Shown here piece by piece: positions 43,530 through 55,480 of a stretch of 64,000 nucleotides of DNA. Source of the stretch: Ichthyophis bannanicus (taxonomy: Eukaryota > Chordata > Amphibia > Gymnophiona > Ichthyophiidae). The stretch lies in NCBI GenBank assembly GCA_033557465.1, contig CM066033.1, positions 1,305,627,519 through 1,305,691,518 of the forward strand, given 5' to 3'. Every line of letters begins with the position of its first letter. Within the stretch, counting starts at the first letter, position 1. A program made the translations under genes and the position numbers. Below the pieces are notes generated by a model. The model was not told where the DNA came from. It ran no database searches and worked only from the letters and a program-made list of their open reading frames with translations.

Positions 43530-46327
43530 TATTTTGATTTTATCCTGTTGCTGTAAAGGGATCCACTGTGTCTGTCCCATGCCATTTTGAATTCCGTCAC
43601 TGTGTTTGCCCTCCCGATGGAAGTGGTGGGGGCATTCCAAGCATCCACCACCCTTTCTGTGAAAACGTATTTCCTGATATTGCCTTTCAATTTACCACCT
43701 TGCAGCTTCATGTTGTGCCCTCTAGTTGTACAGCTTCCCCGTCTTTGGAAGAGGTTTGTTTGTTCATTATTCCCCTTTAAGTATTTAAAGGTCTGAATCA
43801 TATCTCCCCTGTCCCTCCTCTCCTCCAAAGTGTACATGTTTAGGTCTTCAAGTTTCATAAGGCTTCTGACGCAGGCTCCAAATCATTTTGGTCGCCTTCC
43901 TCTGAACAGTTTCCAGTCTTTTTACATCCTTTGCAAGATACGGTTTCCAAAACTGAACACAGTATTCCAAGTGAGGCCTCACCAGTGACTTGTACAGTGG
44001 AATAAGTACCTCTTCCTTTCTGCTGGTAATTCCTCTTTGTATGCAGCCCAACATCCTCCTGGCTTTTACCATCGCCTTGTCGCACTGTTTTGCCACCTTG
44101 AGATCTTCAGAAATAATCACACCAAGGTATTTCTCCTGATTCGTGCATACTAACCTCTCGCCCCCCTATCACGTACATTTCCCTTGGATTTCTGCTATCC
44201 AAGTGCATGACTCTGCACTTCTTTGCATTAAATCTTAATTGCCAAGCATTAGACCATTCTTCCAGCTTTTGTAGATCTTTCCTCATGTTAACCACTCCCT
44301 CGGGGAAGTCAACTCTGTTGCAAATTTTCGTGTCATCTGCAAAAAGACATACTTTTCCATTCAGTCCTTCAGCAATATCACTCACAAATACATTGAACAG
44401 TGCAGGGCCCAAGACCGACCCCTGAGGCACCCCGCTAATCACCTTCCCTTCATCCGAGTGAGCTCCGTTTACCATCACCCTCTGTCGTCTGTCAGTCAAC
44501 CAATTTCTGATCCAATTTACCATCTTAAGATCCATCCCCAAGCTACTGAGTTTATTGATAAGCCTCCTTTGAGGAACAGTATCAAAGGCTTTGCTGAAAT
44601 CCAGGTAGATGACATCCATCGCATGCCCCTGATCTAGCGCTCTGGTCTCCCGGTCAAAACTCAATCAGATTTGTTTGGCAAGATCGTCCTTCAGTAAAAC
44701 CATGTTGCCTCGGGTCTTGCAACCTGTTGGTTTTGAGAAAGTTCACTATTCACTCTTTCAGGAGCGCCTCCATTACTTTTCCCACCACCGAGGTAACGCT
44801 CACGGGCCTGTAGTTTGACACTTCTTCCCTGTCACCACTTTTGTGTAGAGGTATGACATCAGCCGTTCTCCAGTCCTGAGGAACCTCTCCTGTTTCCAAG
44901 GATCTGCTGAAAACATCCTTTAATGGCCCTGCAAGAACCTCTCTGAGCTCTTTCAGTATCCTGGGATGTATCCTATCCGGTCCCATGGCCTTGTCCACTT
45001 TCAGTTTTGCCAGTTGTTCTAACACATCATCTTCTGTGAATGGTGTGGTATCTACTTCATTCCCATTTTTATAATATTTGGGAGTCACAGGTGGTCCTTC
45101 TCCAGGACTTTCTTTAGTTAAAACAGAGCAGAAGTATTCGTTTAGCAGTTTCGCTTTTTCAGTGTCACTTTCCACCAGTCCGTTCGCAGCACTTCTGTGT
45201 CCTGCAATTCCACCTCTGATCGTCTTCCTTTCCCGAATATACCTGAAGAAGGTTTTGTCGCCACACTTAACATTAGCCATCTTTTCCTCTGCCTTTGATT
45301 TTGCTATCCTTATTTCTCTCTTTGTCTCTTTGAGTTTGATCCTGTATTCATTTCTGTGTTCCTCTGTTTGCGTGCTTTTGAATCTTGCGAAAGCTGTGTT
45401 TTTTTGCCTTTATTTGAGCAGCCGCCACTTTGGAAAACCAAATGGGTTTTCTTTTCCTCTTGTTTTTGTTTACTTTTGTTACATATTTATTTGTTGCCCC
45501 TTTTATTGCCACCTTTAGTTTAGCCCATAGCAATTCCACTTCCCTTATCTCCTTCCACCCTGTCAGCTCCTCCTATAGGTACTCGGCCATTTTATTGAAG
45601 TCGGTGTTTTTGAAGTTTAGGACCTTGAGCGTTCTATGATTGGCTTGTACCATGGCTTTTATCTCAAACCACACCGTGTGATGATTGTTGCTGCTCACAG
45701 GGGCACTCACGCAGACATGCGACACGCTATCACCGTTGGTGAGCACTAAATCCAGCATTGAGCTTTCCCTGGTTGGTTCCATCACCATTTGTCTAAGTAA
45801 CGCATCTTGGAGAGCATCCACGATTTTTTTGCTGCTTTCCAGATTTGCAGAAGGAGTAACCCAAGCCACATCAGGTAGATTAAAGTCTCCCAATATGATT
45901 GCTTCCCCTTTTGTGGCTATCTTGGCAATATCTATAATCAATTTGTATCTATCTCTTCAATTTGTGTTGGAGGTCTGTAGACTACAGCAGTATGGATGAC
46001 AGTGCCATCTCCTCTTTCCAACACAATCCAGAGCGCTGCTTCTTTTCCCCATGCCCCCTGCATTTCAGTAGCTTTAATATTGCTTTTGACATACAAGGCT
46101 ACTCCTCCTCCTCTTCTTCCATTTTCTCTGTCTCTTCTGAATAGATTATAGCCAGGTATGACTATATCCCAATCATGTGATTCGTTTAGCCATGTTTCTG
46201 TAATGGCCACAATGTCCAAATCCTTTTCCACCATTAGGGCTTCTAGGTCCGGAACTTTGTTGGCTAAGCTTCGAGCATTTGTGCTCATTGCTTTACAGCA
46301 TTTACCTGGCTTGTGTGTATTTAGCAT
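43530..46327 (-). pseudogene. CR1 ORF2: endonuclease and reverse transcriptase (several breaks)
   Basis: Endonuclease: STNARSLANKVPDLEAL, DIVAITETWLN, VYRPPTQIEE, a break near 45940, then ILGDFNLPDVAWV and LDLVLTNGDSVS. The usual SDH box reads SNNHHTVWFEI, so its Asp appears lost. Linker and RT N-terminus: 45539-45348 and 45280-44750, with KVDKAMGPDRIHPRILKEL and VPQDWRTADVIPLHKSGD. RT core 44664-44107: MDVIYLDFSKAFDTVPQRR, SGVPQGSVLGPALF and LFADDTKICNRV with the catalytic FADD intact. C-terminus 44120-43530: SLVRPHLEYCVQFWKPYL and FTERVVDAWNAP. About five frame breaks. The protein performs target-primed reverse transcription. Confidence 0.85.
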
Positions 46328-46461
46328 TGATTTTGTTCTGCCTACATCTTCCCACTTGTTTTTGATGTGTGGTTTAAAAGTGTGGCTGTTTCTGATTTTA
46401 ATCTGCTTTTTTAGGGGGTGACGTCCAGAGCTTGACCTTCTACATCCGTCACCCCCTTTTT

Positions 46462-47642
46462 CTAGTTTAAATGCATATCCACATATTGCTTGAATTTTTC
46501 ACTTAGGATTCTTTTCCCTGTGACAGAGAGATGTAGTCCATCAGCACAGTATAATTTCTTGTTGTTCCATCTGTTACCCCAGTCGCCAATAAATCTGAAT
46601 CCTCCTTGTTTGCACCAGGTCTGGAGCCATGTATTAAAGCTGTTAATGCGATGCAGCCTTTTTGCCCCCTTACCAAGCACAGGTAGAACCTCTGAGAATG
46701 CAACAGTGTTAACAATGGGCTTAAGTTTCTCTCCCAGAGATTGGAAGTCCCTTTGGACTATAGAGGCACTGTTTCTAGCCAGGTCATTTGTGCCCAACTG
46801 GATAACATCAAGTTTTGAGTGTTCACGTTCTGTGCTAAGTACTTCAACAATGTGGTTTGTATTCCTGCTGGCTGAAGAGCTTGGGAGGCACTTGACTATC
46901 TTCTCTCCTTTGAACTGTGTTCCCAAGTTGATGCCACAGATGATGGAATCTCCAAGTAGTAGTAGTTTGCTGTTTAGTGAGGTTATCTTCATATTTGGTC
47001 CTTTAGCAGGAGATTGGGCATTGTCTGTCTCATTTAAGGGCCCTTCAGTTTCTTTGGATTGGGTATCCTCATTCGCCAAGGCAGAGAAGGCATTATGCAG
47101 GGATATCTCAAGATGCATAGGATGCCTCTGTGTCACAGGTTGCAATCTACTAGAACCCACTGTGACCCATTTGTTCCTGGGGTGTTTCATTCTTTGTGGG
47201 AGCGATGGTGGACTTTGTTAATTTGTATCTTAGAAGATGTGCGCTTCATTGCAGCCAGTTCCTCCCTCAGTTCCTCATCCTCATTAGCCAAGGAAGAGAA
47301 GGCATTATGCAGGGATATCATTTGATGCATAGGATGTCTGTGTGTTACAGGTCTCAGTCTACCAGAACCCACTGTGATCCACTTATTCCTGGGGTGTTTG
47401 ATGCTTTGTGGGAGCGGTGGTGGATATTGTTCAGTTTGTATCCTAGAATAGGTGCGCTTCATTGCAGCCAGTTCCTCCCTCAGTAGGGTCACCTCCTTGT
47501 GCATGGCAGCTAGGTCTTCCCTTAGTAGAGTCAGTTCTTTATGCATGGCAGCTGACCTGAGGCACATAGGACAAGCTCTGAGATTCCAAATGATTCGTCT
47601 TGGAATGAAAGTACTGCAGTTATTGCACTGAATAGATGACAT
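46462..47642 (-). pseudogene. CR1 ORF1: zinc motif, coiled coil and SGNH esterase domain (one frameshift)
   Basis: The N-terminal frame (47642-47187) has CNNC then ACPMC, a four-Cys zinc-binding pattern, then a Leu/Glu-rich coiled coil with repeats of LREELAAM. The second frame (47190-46462, 242 residues) contains the esterase signatures LLLGDSIICG (nucleophile Ser), IQLGTNDLARN (the GxND block) and DGLHLS (Asp and His). Together these match the CR1 ORF1 esterase type known from birds, reptiles and fish, thought to aid RNA handling or membrane association. The frames overlap by four bases at a 1-bp deletion inside a tandem duplication. An antisense 243-codon frame here is a shadow. Confidence 0.85.
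47070..47495 (-). repeat. Tandem duplication within CR1 ORF1 (about 213 bp, 71 codons)
   Basis: 'cattatgcagggatatc' occurs at 47091 and 47303, and the sequence between repeats with moderate divergence. The measured period is 212. Comparing 'gatattgttcagtttgtatc' with 'gactttgttaatttgtatc' shows one base lost in the 3' copy, so the original unit was 213 bp and in frame. The repeated protein block includes KHPRNKWITVGSGRL and SLHNAFSSLANED. Confidence 0.8.
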
Positions 47643-47760
47643 GCTGAATAAGCAGTCCTAGAAGGAGAAGAGGAAGAAGAAAAAAGGAGGAAGAAGATGT
47701 GGGCTCTAACCCAAGTTGAAGGGATAGATGGCAACGTATGTGAGTACTATATAGGCAATG

Positions 47761-48062
47761 CCAGCCCCTGGGGTGGGTGGGGTGAGGGATAGGGTGGGCG
47801 GGAACATAAGTGACTATAAAACAAAGGTGAGCATAAAAATATAGTGAAACATAAGTACACTAAATAGGTCCATAAGAATATATTGGCAGTACTTCTGATT
47901 AAGACTGTAAGGAGTTGGGTAGTCAGAGCCAGAAACACTAGAAATGAGTTCCTAGCCCCAGCCATCATGCAACAGTGGCAGCTACTGGTATGCTTATGTT
48001 GGGCTTTCACTTAAGAAATCGCTGGCTATGCTTCTGAGTGAGAGGACTGGAATGACTGGGCT
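47761..48062. other. No recognised feature
   Basis: It may hold the distal 5' UTR of the CR1. A GGGTGGG-type stretch lies near 47770-47800. Confidence 0.35.
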
Positions 48063-48510
48063 ATAAGAACATAAGATATGACCAATGGTCCATCAAGCCC
48101 ACTATCCTGTTTCCAACAGCAGCCAATCCAGATCACAAGTATTTGTCAGGTTCCCAAAAAGGTATACAGATTCCATGCTTGTTATCCCAGGGATAAGCAG
48201 TGGATTTCCTTGGTCCTCTCTAATAATGGTGTATGGACATTTCCTCCAGGAACTTGTTCAACCCCCTTTTAAACACTAGCAGCTTTTACAACAGCCTCTG
48301 GTAACAAATTTCAAAGTTTGGTTACATGTTGAGTGAAAAAATATTTTCTCCAATTAGTCTTAAATGTGCTACATTGTAACTTCATTGTATGTCCCCTAGT
48401 CTTTCTAGGCTGTTTCGCCAAATGGGTCTTTCTACCTTGTGAAGGAGTAAGCAAGCAATCTGCGTTTACCCGTTCCACTCCATTATTTTATAGACCTCTA
48501 TCATCTCTCA
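48063..48510 (-). mobile_element. CR1 3' fragment (minus)
   Basis: It begins with 'aagaacataagatatgacca...ggtccatcaagccc', the antisense CR1 3' end, and runs into the C-terminal coding region ('gagtgaaaaaatattttctcc' is the complement of FFTQ-type codons) to about 48510. It is the same subfamily as the copy at 22667. Confidence 0.8.
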
Positions 48511-49659
48511 CTAAACATTTCACTCACTCTCCTGCTGTGTTCCTCTGTTCCAGGCCAATCGCCTTTGTAATTTCTTTACTTCCTTTCCCTCATCCCTATT
48601 CTCTGGCAGCTCTAATTGCTGCTGAAATGTCCTTTTCATCATCATCCCCAAAGACTTCTTGTTTCTTCTGTTCTGTACAGCATATATGTGAATTTTGCCT
48701 TCCAAGCTCACAATTCTTGAAAGAAATTCAGAATCCAGTCCTTTTGCATCTACTTGTGGGCTTATCCTTGCAGCTCTGTATTATTAGGTCTAGGATCTTG
48801 ACATCCAGAAGGATGAAACTAGTGCTGGTAGAGTCTCAAAGTCCATCCCCAGGTGGGACGTGAATCTGCAATCCCAGGCTTAGAAGGCCAGTACCTTATC
48901 TACCAAGGCTTGCTGAAGATTGAACATTTGGGAGGTGGGGAGTATAAGGAAGCTCTTAAGTGTAAATGGAGGCTTATAGATCCATAGGGCTGGCTATTGT
49001 TAAGGTGGAAATGCACAAACTGACTAGGAGGAAGTTGCTGAGCCAACAGATGTGGATGCGCCCCTAAATTTGTAGGTGTAGAGTAATAAGAAAAGGTAGA
49101 AATGTAAATCAATTTGTTACAAATTTATAAACTTCTTTTGCAATGAATGGGATGTACAAAGCAGTTTATATTTCACATAAACATCAGGTAAAAAAGTATA
49201 TGGGAACCCAGCAATCATCCTAAAACAGGACATGCCGTCTGTAGGTTTATCACTATAGGAAAGAGGAGTGTTTGTGTATGGAAAGATAGTCTTTTGTTTT
49301 CAGTAGCTTTCTGGCATTGCGTCTGAGGAGGTTCCGATGCTCCGACTTGCATCATCTTCGAGAACGGAGTCAAAACAACTCGGAGAAAATTCAGATCAGC
49401 ACTAAAGAGCAGCCCAAACATTTCCTAGCATGTATTCATATAGAGAATAGGGACCGTAGGCAGCAGTGAGAGAACAGAGTTTTCCACTGCTAAAGTAACA
49501 TCACAATCAGAGAAGGTGGAACCTTTCGTTAACTTTGCAAATTAATTTATCAGTTTTTCAAAATAATTGTACTAGCTAATTTCCCATGTATATCAATGAG
49601 CTATATATTACACAAGCAACATATATATGACCAGTATATATGCTGCCAGTGAGTCTAGT
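48511..49659. other. No recognised gene
   Basis: Presumed intergenic. Short frames only, no repeat recognised. Confidence 0.35.
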
Positions 49660-49956
49660 GATAGACCATGATGATCAGCAGTGCAGAAGGGCAATCAGTG
49701 CAGGTTCTTGGGGTGGGGGGGTTCATAAGGAGGTGAAAGTTCCTATCTGCATTTGATAGACCGTGATGATCAGCAGTGCAGAAGGGCAATCAGTGCAGGT
49801 TCTTGGGGTGGGGGGGGGGGTTCATAGGGAGGTGAAAGTTCCTATCTGCATTTGATAGACCGTGATGATCAGCAGTGCAGAAGGGCAATCAGTGCAGGTT
49901 CTTGGGGTGGGGGTGGGGGGGTTCATAGGGAGGTGAAAGTTCCTATGTGCATTTGA
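49660..49956. repeat. Minisatellite, three copies of a 95-99-bp unit
   Basis: Units start at 49660, 49755 and 49854 with 'gatagaccgtgatgatcag' and are nearly identical except for the length of an internal G-run after 'ttcttgggg'. G-run slippage explains the different unit lengths. Confidence 0.9.
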
Positions 49957-50150
49957 TTTAGGAAATCACTTTGAAAACTCAGAAAAATTAAATTTGAGAC
50001 TCTTATAGCTGGTGATATTTAACATGTTGACATCAGCTTGAAACAGCAGCAATCTGTTTAAGCATCTTACAAGCAATTGACCAACTATGTAACTTGTCAC
50101 CTAGCTAAACTTTCAATAATTGTGGGTATTTGTATTTTTTTCTCTCTGCA

Positions 50151-50290
50151 GTTTAGCTGCATCACTCACGTCTTCAATGACTTGTCATGGAGTAAAATAC
50201 AAATCACAGTTTGGCTTTAATATATTTTTTTCTTTTCTTTTGATCTGTTTATAATGCTACTGTTTAATAAAAATAAAAAAAAATAAAAGC
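50151..50290 (+). other. Possible 3' terminal exon (weak)
   Basis: A good acceptor, 'gtatttttttctctctgcag', ends at 50151. It is followed within 115 bases by a cluster of AATAAA signals (50266-50285). The sequence between is non-repetitive and non-coding beyond a few codons. It could end an unknown transcript or be chance. No partner donor is identified. Confidence 0.2.
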
Positions 50291-50599
50291 ATTGTCCTGG
50301 CATTCATTTCCCCCACCGTGTCAGTTCACTTTATGTATGAGTGTTTCTTTTAGTGAAAATGTAACTCCTGGCCATTCTGATTTTTCTTTTTTGACAGCAG
50401 GGTGCTAGTAAGGAAAAATGGCTACAGCAGACTATCTTGGTGGCTGAGATCATTAGTGTTGTAAGAGGGTGATTGCTGGAATACTACATCCAGGAGAGAG
50501 TCTCGGGCTTTGAGCATGTGCAGAGCATCAGAGAAGCACGCAAAGAAAAGTCTTCACAGAGTGCTGGAGAAATCTGGATTTAAAGCCGCATTAGCCTCA

Positions 50600-51555
50600 A
50601 TTCCTAAAGTAATGGTGTCTAAATCTAGTGAGTGTCAGCAGATAAAGGCCTAAAGGACCATCCCGTCTGCTCAGTTAAGATTTTTCATCTTTTGCTAGAG
50701 GCACATATGAAATCTCCAAATGCAACCCAGCACCAACTCCCCCTTGCCCCATGCCTTCCACACCCCGTTGACCCGCCTCTCATATCGCTGGATCACAGTG
50801 ATGGTCTACCAAATGCTTGCATGAACTTGTACCACTAAGCACATTGGAGCTGATATTCAAAGCATTTTAGCCAGTTAGTAGACCTGCTAGCTAGTTAACA
50901 TGCTCATCCTGATAACCGGTTAGTGCTGCTGAATATCCCCACAGACCTAGTTAAAATGGGCAGTCCGTGGGTGGATCAGGGGTCATGACTGCTGCACTAT
51001 TCTGCCACTTACTGGATAGCTAAGCTGGTTAAAGTTAGCATGGCTATTCAGATGGACTATACAGACAGAAAGAAATAGGATTTCCCTGTCATTCTGTTCC
51101 TGGTTGACGGTTCAGTCTGCATATCTCTGCTGCTTATAAATCAGTGTTGCCAGTTTACCAGCTCTGGCAGTGACCCTTTCCTGCAGGATTCACAATCATT
51201 TCCACACCAATGCACACCTTACATTAGAAAATAACATGTGTGGCAGGTAACGTGGACATGGAGGGATTCACTGCTAGAAGAAGAGTTCAGGAAGCACTGG
51301 TCTCGCTTGCAAATTTTAGAACAGAGAAATGAGTGGAAATACACATGGACTCATCACAATGGAGCAGTCTTCCAGAGTCTCTCTTAAAATGAACTGTCAT
51401 GTATGTCTCTGCCGACTCCCCCCAACTACCTCTGGGGCCAGTGTAATATGCTGCAGTAATTTTTGGTAGTGGTTTACTCCCACCGTTCCTATGCTAATCC
51501 TATTCCCAGTGTAGTAAGATTTTTAGCATAGAAAGATCAGCAGTAAAACCACTTG
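50600..51555. other. CR1 3' end remnant and unclassified repeats
   Basis: At about 50625-50690 'cagcagataaaggcctaaaggaccatcccgtctgctcag' resembles the alternative CR1 3' end in antisense. At 50845-51060 repeated 'ccagttag', 'gctagttaac' and 'ctgatattca' words suggest an old palindromic element. No coding signal. Confidence 0.4.
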
Positions 51556-51563
51556 CGCTAAAG

Positions 51564-54009
51564 CATAGGTGTCAAACTCTGGCCCGCGGGCCAAATTTGG
51601 CCCATAGTGTAATTATATTTGGCCCGCGAGGCTATACCAAATGACTACTAGAGCTAGCCCACCGGTATTATACAGCGCATTCATTCATCGCTAATACTAC
51701 AAATCCCATAATGCCTTGCTGTTGTTTTGGCGCGTCAATCAGGACAGGTCCCAGAAACGCCCTCTCCTGTGTGACAGAAGTCATAGCGATCTCAAGCTAC
51801 AACTGTCACTGTGGAACCCCTTCCCAAAAATGGCAAAAAGAAAGGCAGACAACAGGAACTTTCTGGACAGGTGGGAGACAGAATATTTGTTTACATATGT
51901 AAAAGACAGACCTGTTTGTCTGATTTGTGGAGTCAACGTGGCTATAACTAAGGAGTATAACATTCGACGACACTATGAAACAAAACACCATGACAAGTAC
52001 AAGGACCTGGACATGACTCAAAGGAGCCAGAAAGTGGAGGAGATGAAAAGAAGTTTGGTTTCACAACAGAATATGTTCAAAAAAGCCACATCACAAAGTG
52101 AGGATGCTGTAAAGGCTAGTTATATTGTGGCAGCAGAGATCGCAAAATCAGCCCGGCCCTTTAATGAGGGAGAGTTTGTGAAAAAGTGCATGTTGAAAGT
52201 TTGTGACATCGTGTGCCCAGAAAAAAAGCAAGCCTTTTCAAACGTGAGCCTGAGCAGAAACACAGTAGCTGATCGCACATGTGATCTTGCCACCAATCTG
52301 TATGACCAGCTTTTGGAAAAGGGAAAAGATTTCGTTGCATTCTCCCTTGCTGTGGATGAGAGCAGCGACGCATCTGATACTGCTCAGCTGTCAGTCTTCA
52401 TCCGTGGAGTGGACTCAAATATGTGTGTTACGGAGGAGCTATTGGGATTCAAATCAATGCATGGCACAACCACAGGAAAGGAAATTTTTGAGGAGGTTTC
52501 CAAATGCGTAACTGAAATAAAGCTGCCGTGGGATAAACTCGTGGGATTAACGACAGATGGTGCGCCAGCGATGTGCGGTAAAACAAGTGGACTGGTGGGC
52601 AGGGTCCGGGAGAAGAGGCAGGAAGAGAACTGTGCAGGTGAACTAACTGTTTATCACTGCATCATACATCAGGAATCATTGTGTGGCAAAGCCCTAAAGA
52701 TGGAACATGTTATGACCACAGTAACACAAGTAGTTAACTTTATAAGAGCCAAAGGTCTGAATCACCGCCAGTTTAAGTCTTTTCTGGAGGAGTGTGGTTC
52801 GGAATACGCAGACGTGCCGTATCACACAGAGGTGAGATGGTTAAGCCGAGGAAAAGTACTGAATAGATGTTTTGAGCTGCATGAGAAAATATGTCAGTTT
52901 CTGGAAAGCAAAGGGAAGGACACAGCAGAGCTTCGGGAGAAAAAGTTTCTGTGTGAGCTGGCCTTTGTGTGACATCTCGAGCCATCTCGATGCGCTGAAC
53001 CTGCAGCTTCAGGGGTGGGGGCGCATCATCACAGACATGTACGCTGCAGTGAGGGCTTTTAAAACTAAACTGTGCCTGTGGGAGAATCAGATGCTGCAAG
53101 GAAACCTTGGCCATTTTCCCTGCTGCCAAACCATGAAAACGCAGTTCTTTACCAACTTGTTCCCATGCGCACAGTTTGCTGAAAAACTCAGTGTACTCGG
53201 CGCTGAGTTTAGCCGGCAATTTGCCGACTTTGATGTCCAGAAATGTAGGTTTGAACTGCTCAGTAATCCCTTTGCAGTTAATGTGGAAAACGCACCAACC
53301 AACCTCCAAATGGAGCTAATTGAACTCCAGTGTAATGACATGCTGAAGTCAAAGTATGATGCTGTGGGCGCCGCCCAGTTTCCACAGTTCATCCCTGACA
53401 CAATGCCTCAGCTCCGCACCCAAGCTGCTCAGATGCTCTCCATGTTCGGCAGCACTTATCTATGTGAGCAACTTTTCTCCTCGATGAAGATGACCAAAAC
53501 ATCTCACAGGAGACGTCTGACTGATGAACACCTTCGCTCGATACTGAGGATTTCCTCAGCTCAAAGCCTGAGCCCAGACATTGATGAACTATCATCCAAG
53601 AAGAGATGCCAGGTATCTGGCTTGGGCACATCAGATTAGATCAGTGTGCAGCAAACTGAGCAATAATTAACGTTTTCTTTATGCACTTTTTCTTGTTACT
53701 CCAAGACATGGGCTTGAATGGTTGATTAATTTTATTATTGTTATTTTATTTTAAAAATTATTATTTATTATTATTTAAATCTTATTTAATAAATGAATGT
53801 CATTGATGTTTTTTTTTATTTGAAATTGGTTTTTGCATATCTGAACTATTAAGTTATAAATTGTATAGTAATAAGTGTTGCTTCATATTCAATGTTAAAG
53901 CAAATCTTGTTTGGGTCCATATTAAAAGGTTCATTTATTCAATGCTGGCCCGCGACTTTGTTCAAGTTTTACATTTTGGCCCACTGTGTATTTGAGCTTG
54001 ACACCCCTG
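51564..54009 (+). mobile_element. Charlie-type hAT DNA transposon, nearly intact
   Basis: CGCTAAAG flanks the element at 51556-51563 and 54010-54017, a perfect 8-bp target duplication. The termini are CATAGGTGTCAAACTC and the complement CAGGGGTGTCAAGCTC, followed on both sides by 'ggcccgcg...tttggccc' subterminal sequence. Length 2446 bp. It encodes one transposase (51830-53639). The 3' part after the stop is AT-rich. Confidence 0.92.
51830..53639 (+). pseudogene. hAT (Charlie/GTF2IRD2-like) transposase, one frameshift
   Basis: The best start is ATG at 51830 (MAKRKADNRNFLDRW). Next comes a BED-type zinc finger, VCLICGVNV...HYETKHH. The catalytic core carries FSLAVDESSDASDTAQLS (first Asp), GLTTDGAPAMCG (second Asp), then YHCIIHQESLCGK and VRWLSRGKVL. 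Near 52966-52970 the frame shifts (a 2-base loss by comparison of the two halves) and a stop appears at 52970-52972. The second half continues at once in the other frame, ISSHLDALNLQLQG, to a hATC dimerisation region with YLCEQLFSSMKMTKTSHRRR and LTDEHLRSILRI, ending at 53639. About 600 residues in all, the expected size. Related domesticated copies include the transposase part of GTF2IRD2. Confidence 0.9.
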
Positions 54010-54017
54010 CGCTAAAG

Positions 54018-55480
54018 GAAAGTGGGCATGCAAAAAAACAAATCCGAAATTTCTCCCAGTGTAAAGAACTGCACAAGCTTTTGATGCATTTTTTTTTCTT
54101 TTACTCCCTTTGTAGCACTGAAGTTTTTTCCTCCAGCTCAGGGCTGCAGTAAAGATTCTAGCATGAGAGCACAGGGTCATCTAAGATGAAACACACCTCA
54201 GATACACCCTGTACAGCAAGATCCCTGGTTGCCCAAATGTGCCCTGGACACCACCACTTCCACCCCTCCCCCCTTAAAAAAAGCAATACCTGGTAGCTCA
54301 TGTAGGTCTGGAACCCTCTACCCTTTCCCTAAAAATCTCCCTGGTCACATAAATGGGACTATAGAAGCCCCTTATCCCCCCCCCCCTCCACCTTTGTTTG
54401 GGCCAGAAGGCAGGCGTGATAACCCACTTGCTGCACTATCTTGAAAAATAGAGGCACTTGATCCATAGTGCTACATCAGAATGTATCGGTAGGAGTCAGG
54501 CATTGCCGTTTTTCAGGATGGTGCAAGGAAGAGGATACTGATAGATTCCTCGCCAGGACCAGCTAAATATTATTAGTTCAGGGGTGGGAGACTCGCAGAT
54601 AGCCTTAGGCAAAATATTTTTTTTCTCCTTTCCTGTTTGCGCATGAGCCAATCCCTGCTCACAAGCCAAAAATAAAAGCCTTCCGTCCAGTGCAGCAGCG
54701 TGTTACTGGAGCAATGTGTACTGTTTTTCAGTTTTTAACACTATTGTAATTTGCATGCCAATAGTTCACTGCATTGAGTAAATTTTTTTCCAGTGCATGC
54801 ATTCTAATACATGGCTTATCGCATCAGCCTGTGCATGTGGTTACGTACATATAATGATATGCACTTACACAGCATGCCAATAACTGCTGCTGGTTTCATT
54901 CCTCTTATCATTGATATAGACACCAAAGTCTGTGTCCTAGGCAATTGTAAGTTTACCACCTGACCTAAAGAGTTTTTCCTCAAGCCATCCATGAATTTGT
55001 AGTTCTAAGAAAGAAGAGCAGGTAGGGCTGGAAGACCATAGATTTCGTAGGGGAAGGCCACAGATTGAAATGAGCGTTTTGGATTGACCTAGGAGGTGAC
55101 ATCCCTAGGCAGTTGACCTTGTATAGCTATGACCTTGCATCCTTTTCAGTGGCTGGCATTAGGTGGTTTAGAAAGTTGAAGGACGTCAGCACTCATTTGC
55201 TGTGCCTTATCATAACAAAGCAGGGGGAGGGCAGCTTACTCAGAGTGAAATTTCAGTTAAAAATTACATTAGATTCTGTCGCTTTCATTGACATAGTATA
55301 GCAGACGCCTTCTTGGACATCTGTCTCTCGGTTTTAATAGTATAGTGATTATGAATCAGAGGTTTCAAAATAAAAACCAGGAAGATAAATGTCCTCGGGC
55401 CCATCAAAGTAGCCTTGTGTTTTTTCTAATACTGGGTGTGATCATTTTCAGTACTTCTACTACTTATCATAAAGTACATG
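54018..55480. other. No recognised gene or repeat
   Basis: Presumed intergenic. C-runs occur near 54370-54390. Nothing coding is supported. Confidence 0.4.

Larger units (their letters stand above)
43345..47760 (-). mobile_element. Nearly full-length CR1 LINE (minus)
   Basis: Read right to left: 5' UTR (about 47760-47643), ORF1 (47642-46462), a gap of about 135 bp, ORF2 with endonuclease, RT and C-terminal region (46327-43530), and a 3' end at about 43345 ('taacatagtaaatgatggcagataaagaccagc' in antisense). This is the most complete LINE in the window. Its exact 5' limit is uncertain. It lies downstream of ATG5 in the opposite orientation. Confidence 0.85.

Noticed and set aside
46490..47221. 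243-codon frame on the + strand
   Set aside because: It is the antisense shadow of CR1 ORF1, whose esterase motifs are on the minus strand.
49660..49956. Regular repeats as a CRISPR-like array
   Set aside because: The units are adjacent 95-99-bp copies with no unique spacers, in a vertebrate genome. This is a minisatellite.
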